From Streptomyces sp. GKU 895 (GTDB lineage: Bacteria > Actinomycetota > Actinomycetes > Streptomycetales > Streptomycetaceae), in contig MWJO01000085.1 in NCBI GenBank assembly GCA_002027195.1, forward strand, positions 1 to 38,002: a stretch of 38,002 nt of DNA, given 5' to 3'. Below, piece by piece: positions 16,986-24,506 of this stretch (position 1 is the stretch's first letter; every line of letters starts with the position of its first letter). Below the pieces are notes generated by a model. That model was given only the letters and a program-made list of their open reading frames with translations, did no database searches and was not told the origin of the DNA. Made by a program: the position numbers and the translations under genes.

Positions 16986-17822
16986 TCAGCTGTCCAGCAC
17001 GCCCGTCGCCAGCAGGCCGAAGAGCAGGACGCCGACGACGATCCGGTAGATCACGAACGCGTTGAAGGAGTGCTTCGCCACGAACTTCAGCAGCCAGGCG
17101 ATGGAGGCGTAGGCGACGACGAAGGAGACGGCCGTGCCGACAACCAGCGGGGCGGCGCCCGCGCCCGTGCCGAGGGCGTCCTTGAGTTCGTAGATGCCCG
17201 CGCCGGTCAGGGCGGGGATGCCGAGGAAGAAGGACAGGCGGGTGGCGGCCACGCGGTCCAGGTCGAGCATGAGCGCGGTGGACATGGTGGCGCCGGAGCG
17301 GGAGAAGCCGGGGAAGAGCAGGGCGAGGATCTGGGAGCTGCCGACGAGCATCGCGTCCTTGAACGTGGTGTCGTCCTCGCCCCGCTTGTGGCGGCCCATC
17401 TGGTCGGCCGCCCACATCACACCACTGCCCGCGATCAGCGAGCCGGCCACGACCCACAGGGAGGCGAGCGGCCCCTCGATGAGCGGCTTGGCGGCCAGGC
17501 CCACGGCGACGATCGGGATGGTCGCGTAGATGACCCACCAGGCGAACTTGTAGTCGTGGTGGTACCGCTCCTCCTTGTCGCGCAGTCCGCGGAACCAGGC
17601 GGAGACGATCCGCGCGATGTCCTTGCGGAAGTACACGAGCACGGCGGCGATCGCGCCGACCTGGATGACGGCCGAGAACCCGACGACGGCGTCGTCGTCG
17701 ACGGGGATGTTCATGAGTCCCTCGGTGATCTTCAGATGACCGGTGGAGGAGACGGGCAGGAACTCGGTCACCCCCTCGACGGCTCCGAGGACGACGGCCT
17801 GACCGACGCTGATGACGCTCAT
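16986..17822 (-). CDS. uppP: Undecaprenyl-diphosphatase UppP (BacA)
   Basis: This membrane enzyme dephosphorylates undecaprenyl diphosphate to recycle the carrier lipid of wall synthesis, and its overexpression gives bacitracin resistance. The 278-residue length is standard. The first conserved region AVEGVTEFLPVSSTGHL includes Glu16, Glu20 and the ST-GH residues. The second, PGFSRSGAT at 171-179, includes the catalytic-site Arg175. About eight membrane segments follow the family pattern. The ATG at 17822 has only a weak ribosome site. It lies 48 bases after crcB and is followed by a strong terminator hairpin, so it may end the crcB transcript or have its own. Confidence 0.93.
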   Translation of the reverse strand: MSVISVGQAVVLGAVEGVTEFLPVSSTGHLKITEGLMNIPVDDDAVVGFSAVIQVGAIAAVLVYFRKDIARIVSAWFRGLRDKEERYHHDYKFAWWVIYATIPIVAVGLAAKPLIEGPLASLWVVAGSLIAGSGVMWAADQMGRHKRGEDDTTFKDAMLVGSSQILALLFPGFSRSGATMSTALMLDLDRVAATRLSFFLGIPALTGAGIYELKDALGTGAGAAPLVVGTAVSFVVAYASIAWLLKFVAKHSFNAFVIYRIVVGVLLFGLLATGVLDS

Positions 17823-17870
17823 GGGATCCAGTTCTTCCGGCAGGGAGGACGAGACAAGGCGGGCACAGTC

Positions 17871-18224
17871 TTACATCGCTCGGGCAAGCGCCACGCCCGC
17901 GTACGCCGCCCCCAGACCGGCGACCAGACTGCCTGCGATGTTGGCGAGGGCGTACAGCCCCGCCCCGGTCTCGGCCAGCCGCAGCGTCTCGTACGAGAAG
18001 GTCGAGTACGTCGTCAGCGCCCCGCACAGTCCCGTGCCGAGCAGCAGTTGCAGGTGGGGTCCCGCCGCCCCGCTGACCAGGCCCAGCACCAGGCAGCCGG
18101 TGGCGTTGACCGCGAAGGTGCCCCAGGGGAAGACCGAGTCGTGGCGGGACTGGATCGCGCGGTCGGTGAGGTAGCGCAGCGGGGCGCCGACCATGGCACC
18201 CGCGACGACCAGCAGCCAGTTCAC
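17871..18224 (-). CDS. crcB: Fluoride channel CrcB/Fluc, second subunit
   Basis: The 117-residue protein has four membrane segments and the Fluc blocks GAMVGAPLRYLTDR, FPWGTFAVNATGC (with the pore asparagine) and CGALTTYSTFSYET (the TT-STF break and polar track). Fluc channels are dual-topology dimers that release fluoride. In organisms with two crcB genes they form heterodimers. The GTG start at 18224 overlaps the DUF190 stop by 4 bases. Confidence 0.92.
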   Translation of the reverse strand: MNWLLVVAGAMVGAPLRYLTDRAIQSRHDSVFPWGTFAVNATGCLVLGLVSGAAGPHLQLLLGTGLCGALTTYSTFSYETLRLAETGAGLYALANIAGSLVAGLGAAYAGVALARAM

Positions 18225-18619
18225 AACGACCTCTTACCCTTGCCGTCCGTTTTGCCGGAGCCGGAGCCCGAGCCGGCGTCGGCGTCGCGGCCGACGTACC
18301 GGATGACCTCGCAGTGGTCGAGGATGACCAGGCCCTCGGTGACGAGTTCGTCGAGCTGGGGCAGGAAGGCCCGTACCCGGTCCTCGGTGTCGACGACGAC
18401 GATCGCGACGGGCAGGTCCTCGCTCAGGGACAGCAGCCGGGAGGTGTGGATCAGGGAGGAGGCGCCGAAGCCCTCGATGCCGCGGAAGACGCTGGCACCG
18501 GCGAGGCCGGCCGCGTGGGCACGGTGCACGATCTCGCTGTAGAGGGGCTTGCGGTGCCAGGTGTCGTTCTCGCCGACGAACACGGTCACGCGCAGGGCAC
18601 TTCCGGTCAGCCTCGTCAT
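18221..18619 (-). CDS. DUF190 protein between two crcB genes
   Basis: The 132-residue soluble protein belongs to DUF190, a small PII-like fold family often found with crcB. Visible blocks are LRVTVFVGENDTWHRKPLY, EIVHRAHAAGLAGASVFRG, GFGASSLIHTSRLLSLSEDL and PVAIVVVDTEDRV. The C-terminal tail is rich in Gly, Ser and Lys and looks disordered. It overlaps both neighbours (ATGA at 18616-18619 and GTGA at 18221-18224), so the three proteins should be made in step. A regulatory or ligand-sensing role toward the fluoride channel is inferred from context only. Confidence 0.85.
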   Translation of the reverse strand: MTRLTGSALRVTVFVGENDTWHRKPLYSEIVHRAHAAGLAGASVFRGIEGFGASSLIHTSRLLSLSEDLPVAIVVVDTEDRVRAFLPQLDELVTEGLVILDHCEVIRYVGRDADAGSGSGSGKTDGKGKRSL

Positions 18620-19074
18620 GGCTGCCTCCGCTTCAGGACGCGGCGGGTGGCGGTCGCGGCGAGCCACACCGCGGTGAGGGCCGCGAGGAGGGTCGCGGCG
18701 AGGTAGGCCAGTCCCGTGCCGGGATGACCGGAGCCGATCAGTTTGCGGATGTCGACGGCGTACGTGGAGAAGGTGGTGAAGCCGCCGAGGACGCCGGTGC
18801 CGAAGAACGGCCGGACCAGCCGGTGGGCGGCCCAGACGTCGGTGATGACCACCATGAACACGCCGATGACCGCGCAGCCGATCACATTGGTCCAGAAGGT
18901 CGCCCAGGGGAATCCGCCCGGCTGGAGGGGCCACCGGAGGGAGAGCGCGTAGCGGGCGGTCGCCCCGAGGGCGCCGCCGAGCGCGACCACGGCCACGACG
19001 GACGCCTGACCGCGCAGCACCGGCGGTCGCCGCGGCCCGCGAACGCGGAGGCTCTCGGTTTCCGGGGCTGTCAT
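18616..19074 (-). CDS. crcB: Fluoride channel CrcB/Fluc, first subunit
   Basis: The 152-residue Fluc subunit has a charged N-terminal extension of about 25 residues (rich in Arg and Pro) before the first membrane segment. Family blocks are GGALGATARYALSLRW, FPWATFWTNVIGC with the conserved asparagine, and GGFTTFSTYAVDI. The C-terminal tail RRVLKRRQP is basic. ATG 19074 is preferred over the upstream start at 19230, which would add low-complexity residues read from the end of the neighbouring gene; GGGAG lies 10-14 bases before it. It is the first gene of the crcB-DUF190-crcB unit. I looked for a fluoride riboswitch upstream and did not find the expected core. Confidence 0.9.
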   Translation of the reverse strand: MTAPETESLRVRGPRRPPVLRGQASVVAVVALGGALGATARYALSLRWPLQPGGFPWATFWTNVIGCAVIGVFMVVITDVWAAHRLVRPFFGTGVLGGFTTFSTYAVDIRKLIGSGHPGTGLAYLAATLLAALTAVWLAATATRRVLKRRQP

Positions 19075-19135
19075 GGTCGTACGTCTCCCTGCCTGGACGG
19101 CCTGATCATGGCCGGTCAACAGGGTAACGCCAGGG

Positions 19136-20098
19136 TCACTTACCGCTGGGCGGCTCGCACAGGGCGATGCCCCGCTCCCACAGGCTGCCCAGGACCAGTT
19201 GGCCGGCGCCTCGCAGACGCTGGTGACCATGCGGAAGCCGGAGTGGCGGCGGGTGAGGTGGTGGACGATCCCGCCGTGTTCGTCGACGGCGAGGACGCCG
19301 ATGGTGCCGGAGGGGCGGAACGGGGCGCGGACCGCCAGGCGGGCGGCGGAGCGCCGGGCGGCCGGGCCGGCGCGGTGCAGGAGGTCGAGCGGGGGGGACG
19401 CGGGGGCCGGCCAGGGAGACCCAGATCGGTCCGTCGGGGCCGGCCCGCCAGAGGTTGTCGGGCATGCCGGGGAGGTTCTCGGCGAAGGGTTCGGTGCGCC
19501 CCGCGTGCGGTCCGGTGAGCCAGTGGCGGGTGAGACGGCAGGCGCCGGTCTCGGCGACGACGAGAAACGATTCGTCGGCGCTCAGGGCCAGTCCGTTGGC
19601 GAACTGCAGCCCCTCCGCGAGGACTTCGGGCCGCTCGCTGCCGGGCGCGAGGCGCAGCAGCCGGCCCGTGGCGGTGTGCTCGACGATGTCGCCGATCCAC
19701 TGGTGGAGCGGGTAGCGGCGGCTGGAGACCGTGAAGCAGATGCTGCCGTCGGACAGGGCGACGGTGTTGCTGCAGAACCGCAGCCGCTCCCCCGCCACCG
19801 AGTCGGCGAGGATGCGTACGAGGCCGTCGGTGAGGTCGACGCGGAGCAGGCCGAGTTCGGCGTCGCAGACCAACAGGTCGTCGTCCGTGAGGAGTTCGAG
19901 GCCGAGCGGCCTGCCGCCGGTCTCGGCGAGCACCTCGACGCGGGTCGCGGCCCGATCGGCGAGGCCGTCCAGGCGCAGGATGCGGCCGTCCGCCACACCG
20001 GTCAGCACGCGGCCCCGGCTGTCGGCGACGACGTCCTCGGGGCCGTGGCCGCCGATGGCCACGTACCGGTGCGGGACCAGCTTCTGTGCATGCTCCAC
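19136..20098 (-). CDS. SMP-30 / strictosidine-synthase-like beta-propeller protein, two frameshifts
   Basis: This six-bladed propeller protein of the gluconolactonase/strictosidine-synthase-like group contains GPEDVVADSRGRVLTGVADG near the start, LLRLAPGSERPEVLAEGLQF, NGLALSADESFLVVAETGAC, LTRHWLTGPHAGRTEPFAEN and LPGMPDNLWRAGPDGPIWVS. Bacterial members are probably lactonases or esterases with a bound metal ion. The frame breaks at a run of seven G (19391-19397), after which PPLDLLHRAG and GTIGVLAVDEHGG follow in another frame. It breaks again near 19195-19215, after RMVTSVCEA, and returns with LVLGSLWERGIALCEPPSGK. It follows the ArsR-type gene by 29 bases in the same direction, which points to a small regulated unit. 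Confidence 0.75.
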   Translation of the reverse strand: MEHAQKLVPHRYVAIGGHGPEDVVADSRGRVLTGVADGRILRLDGLADRAATRVEVLAETGGRPLGLELLTDDDLLVCDAELGLLRVDLTDGLVRILADSVAGERLRFCSNTVALSDGSICFTVSSRRYPLHQWIGDIVEHTATGRLLRLAPGSERPEVLAEGLQFANGLALSADESFLVVAETGACRLTRHWLTGPHAGRTEPFAENLPGMPDNLWRAGPDGPIWVSLAGPRVPPARPPAPRRPGRPALRRPPGGPRPVPPLRHHRRPRRRRTRRDRPPPHPPPLRLPHGHQRLRGAGQLVLGSLWERGIALCEPPSGK

Positions 20099-20127
20099 GA
20101 ACTACCGCCCTTCTCGCGCTGTTCTGT

Positions 20128-20415
20128 CTACCAGCCTTTCTCGAACATCCGGGCCACCTCGGCTATCCGCACCTCGTCGCGCCGGTAGTAGACCCGGCGG
20201 CGGATCCGCTTGGTGCGCAGCAGGCCGATGTCGACGAGCAACTCCAGGTGGGTGTCGGCGGCTTGGCGCCGTACGCCCAGTTTGGCGGCGACGGCGTCCG
20301 CGGTGACGCCGTCCTCGGCCGGGCAGCCGTGGCGCTGGGCCGGGAAGTGCGTGACCGGGTCCTTGAGCCACTCCAGGATGTCCAGCCGGCGCTGGCTGAC
20401 GGGAGTCCTCAGCAT
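20128..20415 (-). CDS. ArsR-type winged-helix regulator
   Basis: The 95-residue protein is a stand-alone winged helix. VSQRRLDILEWLKDP begins it, VTADAVAAKLGVRRQAADTHL is the recognition helix region, and LLVDIGLLRTKRIRRRVYYRR is the wing. The CPAED segment before the helix contains the only cysteine, so a classical ArsR metal site is not evident. ATG 20415 follows GGAGGGG by 5 bases. A widely spaced inverted repeat (GTACCGAAC, 20508-20544) lies upstream and may be its operator. It is followed by the strictosidine-synthase-like gene, its probable target. Confidence 0.8.
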   Translation of the reverse strand: MLRTPVSQRRLDILEWLKDPVTHFPAQRHGCPAEDGVTADAVAAKLGVRRQAADTHLELLVDIGLLRTKRIRRRVYYRRDEVRIAEVARMFEKGW

Positions 20416-20507
20416 GTCGTGCCCCTCCGTTCGACCTCCTCGAGACCGCGTGTTCCCACTGTCCCGCAGTCGACGCCGTCATGGTTGGACTTCTCACACC
20501 TTGTCCG

Positions 20508-20544
20508 GTACCGAACGCACTTGCGGGAAAAGGCAGTTCGGTAC
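20508..20544. promoter_or_regulatory. Spaced inverted repeat GTACCGAAC / GTTCGGTAC, candidate operator
   Basis: Two perfect 9-base arms are separated by 19 bases, 93 bases upstream of the ArsR-type gene. The spacing places both arms on nearly the same face of DNA. It suits binding by two dimers or by a DNA-bending regulator. It is too far apart for a good terminator. Confidence 0.5.
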
Positions 20545-20563
20545 TCGCACAGGACAACGGAGC

Positions 20564-20592
20564 GGCCCGGCCGCGGGTGCGCGGCCGGGGCC
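20564..20592 (-). terminator. Terminator hairpin after galactanase
   Basis: GGCCCGGCCGCG (20564-20575), loop GGTG and CGCGGCCGGGGCC (20580-20592) form a 12-base stem with one bulge. It begins 16 bases past the galactanase stop on the minus strand and separates it from the ArsR-type gene. Confidence 0.75.
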
Positions 20593-20607
20593 CCTGTCAG
20601 CCGAGGA

Positions 20608-22167
20608 CTACCGGTGGCCGAACCAGGCCATCGCGGGCAGCGCCTTGTTGTCGTAGTCGAACAGGGCCTGATTCTCCCAGCCGTTGCCGGACGAGGAGTC
20701 GGCCGGGTCCCAGCCGTTGCCGGTGACCGCCGTCCAGGTCGACTCCCAGTAGAAGACGCCGAGGCCACGGCCGTTGGGTACGGCCTCCACGATGCCGGCG
20801 ACGTCGTTCATCCAGCGGGTCTGGCCGGCCGTGGTGGCGGGGTAGCCGGAGACCAGCTCACCGGAGAGGTCGATGATGTTCTCGTAGGAGTCGTCGCTGT
20901 CGAGACGGAAGGGGTAGGCGGTCTCGGCGACGAACACCGGCTTGCCGTAGCGCGCGGCCGCGTCGTCCAGGGTCGTCTGGAAGTCGTAGAGCGAGCCGTG
21001 CCAGTAGCCGTAGTAGGACAGGCCGATGACGTCGAAGTTCACGCCGTTGGCCACCGCGTTGTCGAACCACCAGCGGGTGCCGCTCAGGTCGCCGCCCTTG
21101 GCGAGGTGGAGCGCGACCTGGGTGGAGGAGCTGACCGCCTTGACCGCGCTGTAGCCGGAGTTGAGCAGCCCGGCGAGCTGCGACCAGTTGTCGGTGGAGC
21201 CCGCCGACCACAGCATGCCGCCGTTGATCTCGTTGCCCACCTGGACCATGTCGGCCGTGGTGCCCTGCGCCTTCAGGGCGTTGAGGACGTCGTAGGTGTG
21301 GTTGTAGACGTCCGTCTTCAACTGGCTGTAGCTGTGGCCCGACCACGCGGACGGCACGGTCTGGGCGCCCGGGTCGGCCCAGGTGTCGGAGTAGTGGAAG
21401 TCGACCAGCAGCTTCATGCCCTGCGCCTTGATGCGCTTGGCCATCGCCAGGACCTGGGTCTTGCCGTTGTAGCCGTCCGCCGCGTTGACCCAGACCTTGA
21501 CACGCGCGTAGTTCTGCCCGGCGGACCTGAGGATGGCGAGCGCGTCGCCGGTGGTGCCGGAGCTGGTCCGGTACGTGCCGCCCAGGGCCTCACTCTTGGC
21601 GAGGGAGGAGACGTCGGAACCCTTGATCGACGTACTGGACGTACCGGACGCGAAGGTCAGGTCGTCCACGTTGATCCAGTTGCCGGCGTTCGCGTCACTG
21701 TTGATGCTGATCGTGCACTGGTTGGTGGTCACCTTGACCGGCACGACGATGTGCAGCCATCCGCTCGGGGAGACCGGCAGGTCGGTGCGCTGGTCGGTGC
21801 CGCCGCAGTTCTTCAGGGCTATGTAGGCGGAGTTCTGGCCGCCGCCGGAGCGGACCCATGCGGTGAGCTTGTAGTTCCCGTTGGTCAGCCCCGACAGGTA
21901 CTGGTACGTCTCCACCTTGTAGGCGGAGGACGAGTAGTGGGTGAGGCGGTAACTGCCGCCGTGGCCGCCGGACTCGGTGTAGGAGGCGGCGTCGTGCCGT
22001 ACTCGGACCAGCCGGCGGGGGACCGCCACGCCCGCGCCGTCGGACTCGAACCCGCCGTTGGTCAGCGTGCTCGCCGCCTGGGCGGTCTGTGCGGGCAGGG
22101 CGGTGAGGGCGAGCCCCGCGGTGAGCGGGAGGAGCAGGGCTCGCAGAGTGCGTCTGGGATGGAACAT
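20608..22167 (-). CDS. ganB: Secreted GH53 arabinogalactan endo-beta-1,4-galactanase with N-terminal carbohydrate-binding domain
   Basis: The 519-residue secreted enzyme cleaves beta-1,4-galactan, a pectin side chain. A signal peptide occupies about residues 1-31 (RRTLRALLLPLTAGLALTAL, then AQAA). Residues ~33-175 form a jelly-roll carbohydrate-binding module of the CBM_4_9/CBM61 kind (NGGFESDG, YRLTHYSSSAYKVETYQYLS, WINVDDLTF). The GH53 barrel follows from KGSDVSSLAKSEALGG, with VKVWVNAADGYNGK, LLVDFHYSDTWADPG, QVGNEINGGMLW (acid/base Glu) and VFVAETAYPF (nucleophile Glu). Two compensating shifts near 22020 and 21985 scramble about 12 residues; the other frame reads AGWSEYGTT there, as expected. 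It lies after the GH42 gene, with a hairpin between them. Confidence 0.93.
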   Translation of the reverse strand: MFHPRRTLRALLLPLTAGLALTALPAQTAQAASTLTNGGFESDGAGVAVPRRLVRVRHDAASYTESGGHGGSYRLTHYSSSAYKVETYQYLSGLTNGNYKLTAWVRSGGGQNSAYIALKNCGGTDQRTDLPVSPSGWLHIVVPVKVTTNQCTISINSDANAGNWINVDDLTFASGTSSTSIKGSDVSSLAKSEALGGTYRTSSGTTGDALAILRSAGQNYARVKVWVNAADGYNGKTQVLAMAKRIKAQGMKLLVDFHYSDTWADPGAQTVPSAWSGHSYSQLKTDVYNHTYDVLNALKAQGTTADMVQVGNEINGGMLWSAGSTDNWSQLAGLLNSGYSAVKAVSSSTQVALHLAKGGDLSGTRWWFDNAVANGVNFDVIGLSYYGYWHGSLYDFQTTLDDAAARYGKPVFVAETAYPFRLDSDDSYENIIDLSGELVSGYPATTAGQTRWMNDVAGIVEAVPNGRGLGVFYWESTWTAVTGNGWDPADSSSGNGWENQALFDYDNKALPAMAWFGHR

Positions 22168-22206
22168 CGTCGTCCGTCGTCCCTTCGACAAATGGGGTTG
22201 GGGGTG

Positions 22207-22228
22207 CCTTCGCCGAGGACGGCGAAGG
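22207..22228 (-). terminator. Hairpin between GH42 and GH53 genes
   Basis: CCTTCGCCG-AGGA-CGGCGAAGG is a perfect 9-base stem with a 4-base loop, flanked by G and C runs that can extend it. It lies 74 bases after the galactosidase stop and 40 bases before the galactanase start on the minus strand. It may end or attenuate the transcript, or protect the upstream mRNA. Confidence 0.7.
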
Positions 22229-22301
22229 TCCCCTCCACCCGCGGCTCGCGGCTCGCACGGGCGGAGGGGAGTCGGTGGGACCCAGGGGCCCGCGACCGCG
22301 C

Positions 22302-24323
22302 TCAGCCGTCGAGTCGTACGACCCTGACGGCGCCCGCCGGGACCTCCAGGCGGCCCGCGGCGCGTTCGCCGGTCAGCAGCTCGGTGCCGGCCACGTCCAG
22401 CGGCACCTTGGCGTCCGACGCGGTGTGGTTGATCGCGAACACGTACGTGCCCGACTCGCCGGTGCGGCGCACCACTTCGACATCGCGGGGCAGGTCGGCG
22501 CGCGGCGCGATCCGGGCGTCCTCGGTGGCCCAGCCCAGCAGGGCGTCGAGGCCTTCCGCGCCGAGGCGGGTGGAGACGTACCAGGCGGAGCCCTGGCCGA
22601 AGCGGTGCCGGGTGACGGCCGGGTGGCCGGCGGTGAGGCCGTCGGCGTACGTCCACACGGTCTCGGCGCCGTGCGGGACGACGAACTCCGTCCAGACGTC
22701 GCCGCTGAGCTCGGAGCCGTCCGGGCCGGTGAGGCGCACCGACTGGTCCTGCAGCAGCGGCGAGAACTCCTCGACCGTCAGGCCGAGGACGTCGCGCAAC
22801 GGGCCCGGGTAGGCGCCCTCGTGCACGGCGTCGTGCTCGTCGACGATGCCGGAGAAGTACGACACGACGAGGGTGCCGCCGTTCTCGACGTACTCCCGGA
22901 CGTTGTTCCCGGCCGCCTCGGTCATCAGGTACAGGGCTGGTACGACGACAAGGGGATATCTCGACAAGTCGGCTTCGGGATGGGCGAAGTCGACTGTGAG
23001 GTGGCGGTCGTAGAGCGTCTCGTAGAAGGCGTCGGCGCGCTCGCGGGCGTCGTGGTCCTCGCTGGGGCGCCAGTCCAGGCTCTGCGCCCACCAGGAGTGC
23101 CAGTCCCACAGGACGGCGACGTCGGCCTCGGTGCGGGTGCCGCGGATCGTGCTCAACGAGTCGAGCGAGGCGCCGAGTTCGACGACCTCGCGCCACACGC
23201 GCGTGTCGGTGCCGCCGTGCGGGAGCATCGAGGAGTGGAACTTCTCGGCGCCGCGCCGGGACTGGCGCCACTGGAAGAACATGGCGCCCTCGGAGCCGCG
23301 CGCCACGTGGGCGAGGGAGTTGCGGGCCATCTGGCCCGGCGCCTTGGCGGGGTTGCGGGGCTGCCAGTTGACGCCCGAGGTGGAGTGCTCCAGGAGGATC
23401 CAGGGCGCTCCCCCGGCCACCGAGCGGGTGAGGTCGGCGGCCATCGCGAGGTTGACGTGGGTGCGGCGGCCGTCGGTGATCAGGTAGTGGTCGTTGGTGA
23501 CGATGTCGACCTCGCGGCCCCAGGCCCAGTAGTCGACGGAGTCGCACTGGCTGAGGGCGGTCATGAAGTTGGTCGTCACCGGGATGCCGGGCGCGAGGCG
23601 GTGCAGGATGTCCCGCTCCATGACGAAGTTCTCGCGCATGGTGGCGTCGGCGAAGCGCTTGTAGTCCAGCGCCTGGGCCGGGTTGCCGGCGGTGGGGCTC
23701 AGGCGCGGCGGGTTGATGTCCTCGAAACCGCCGTAGCGCTGGCCCCAGAACGCCGTGCCCCAGGCCGCGTTGACGGCGTCGACCGTGCCGTACGTCGATG
23801 CCAGCCAGCGGCGGAAGTGGGCGGCGCAGGAGTCGCAGTAGCAGGCCGAGACGGGGACGCCGTACTCGTTGTGGACGTGCCACATGGCGAGCGCCGGGTG
23901 GTCGGCGTAGCGCTCGGCCAGCTTGGTGGTGATGTTCGCGGCGGCGGCACGGTAGTCGGCGTTGCTGTGACAGATCGCGCCGCGGGAGCCGAACTCGTAA
24001 CGCGCACCCTCCGCTGTCACCGGCAGGGCGTCGGGGTGGGCCCGGTAGAACCAGACCGGCGGCACCACGGTGGGGGTGCCGAGGTCGACGCGGATGCCGT
24101 TCTCATGGAGCAGATCAAGCAGGCGGTCGAGCCAGCCGAAGTCGTACGTCCCCGGGGACGGCTCCAGGAGCGCCCAGGAGAAGATTCCGGCGCTCACCAT
24201 GGTGACGCCGGCCTCGCGCATCAGGCGGACGTCTTCCTGCCACACGCTTTCCGGCCACTGCTCGGGGTTGTAGTCCCCACCGAAGGCGAGCCTGGTGAGG
24301 CCCTTGGGGCTGGTCTCCGGCAT
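22302..24323 (-). CDS. ganA: GH42 beta-galactosidase
   Basis: The 673-residue enzyme has the full three-domain layout of GH42: barrel (1-~390), trimerisation/glutamine-amidotransferase-like domain (~395-600) and a C-terminal beta domain. The acid/base is Glu153 in HNEYG and the nucleophile Glu312 in ILLEHSTSGVNWQ. A zinc cluster is formed by Cys118, Cys161, Cys163 and Cys166 (CYCDSC). There is no signal peptide, so it acts in the cytoplasm on imported galacto-oligosaccharides released by the galactanase. The ribosome site GGGAGAG precedes ATG 24323. The promoter region is shared with the divergent binding-protein gene, and an operator-like site at 24351-24364 lies 27 bases ahead of the start. 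Confidence 0.95.
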   Translation of the reverse strand: MPETSPKGLTRLAFGGDYNPEQWPESVWQEDVRLMREAGVTMVSAGIFSWALLEPSPGTYDFGWLDRLLDLLHENGIRVDLGTPTVVPPVWFYRAHPDALPVTAEGARYEFGSRGAICHSNADYRAAAANITTKLAERYADHPALAMWHVHNEYGVPVSACYCDSCAAHFRRWLASTYGTVDAVNAAWGTAFWGQRYGGFEDINPPRLSPTAGNPAQALDYKRFADATMRENFVMERDILHRLAPGIPVTTNFMTALSQCDSVDYWAWGREVDIVTNDHYLITDGRRTHVNLAMAADLTRSVAGGAPWILLEHSTSGVNWQPRNPAKAPGQMARNSLAHVARGSEGAMFFQWRQSRRGAEKFHSSMLPHGGTDTRVWREVVELGASLDSLSTIRGTRTEADVAVLWDWHSWWAQSLDWRPSEDHDARERADAFYETLYDRHLTVDFAHPEADLSRYPLVVVPALYLMTEAAGNNVREYVENGGTLVVSYFSGIVDEHDAVHEGAYPGPLRDVLGLTVEEFSPLLQDQSVRLTGPDGSELSGDVWTEFVVPHGAETVWTYADGLTAGHPAVTRHRFGQGSAWYVSTRLGAEGLDALLGWATEDARIAPRADLPRDVEVVRRTGESGTYVFAINHTASDAKVPLDVAGTELLTGERAAGRLEVPAGAVRVVRLDG

Positions 24324-24350
24324 GGATCTCTCCCGTTGAAATCGATCATT

Positions 24351-24364
24351 TGGGAACGTGCACA
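24351..24364. promoter_or_regulatory. Second, weaker LacI-type operator near ganA
   Basis: TGGGAACGTGCACA matches the perfect site TGTGAACGCTCACA (24440-24453) at 11 of 14 positions. It sits in the leader of the galactosidase gene. Two operators in one divergent spacer would allow looping and joint control of both operons. Confidence 0.5.
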
Positions 24365-24411
24365 GACTTGATCAGCGGTGCGATCCCAACATAACCGCAC
24401 AGCAACAACCA

Positions 24412-24440
24412 TTGACAAGTGTCCGGGATGTTTCTCTACT
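24412..24440 (+). promoter_or_regulatory. Promoter of the galacto-oligosaccharide transporter operon
   Basis: TTGACA (24412-24417) is a perfect -35 box. TCTACT (24435-24440) follows after 17 bases as a reasonable -10 box. The perfect operator starts at the end of the -10 box, so a bound LacI-type repressor would block transcription start. The transcript would have a leader of about 60 bases. Confidence 0.65.
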
Positions 24441-24454
24441 GTGAACGCTCACAG
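24439..24454. promoter_or_regulatory. LacI-family operator of the galactan locus
   Basis: CTGTGA-ACGC-TCACAG is a perfect inverted repeat with a central CG, the form typical of LacI/GalR-family operators. It lies just past the -10 box of the transporter promoter. The LacI-type gene at 27653, last in the same operon, is the obvious ligand. Confidence 0.75.
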
Positions 24455-24506
24455 AAGCATGGCAGGTTCTCGCAGCAGGCGGGGACCCAGGTCAGGGGAG
24501 AGATCC

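Noticed and set aside
16845..18542. Plus-strand open frame opposite uppP and crcB
   Set aside because: Antisense composition; the minus-strand genes are strongly conserved.
19080..19180. Fluoride riboswitch before the crcB unit
   Set aside because: A GGCC-TGATCAT-GGCC dyad is present, but the conserved core and pseudoknot pattern of the crcB motif are not.
20508..20544. GTACCGAAC inverted repeat as a terminator
   Set aside because: A 19-base loop and AT-containing stem make it poor as a terminator, and a much stronger GC hairpin at 20564-20592 already follows the galactanase stop.
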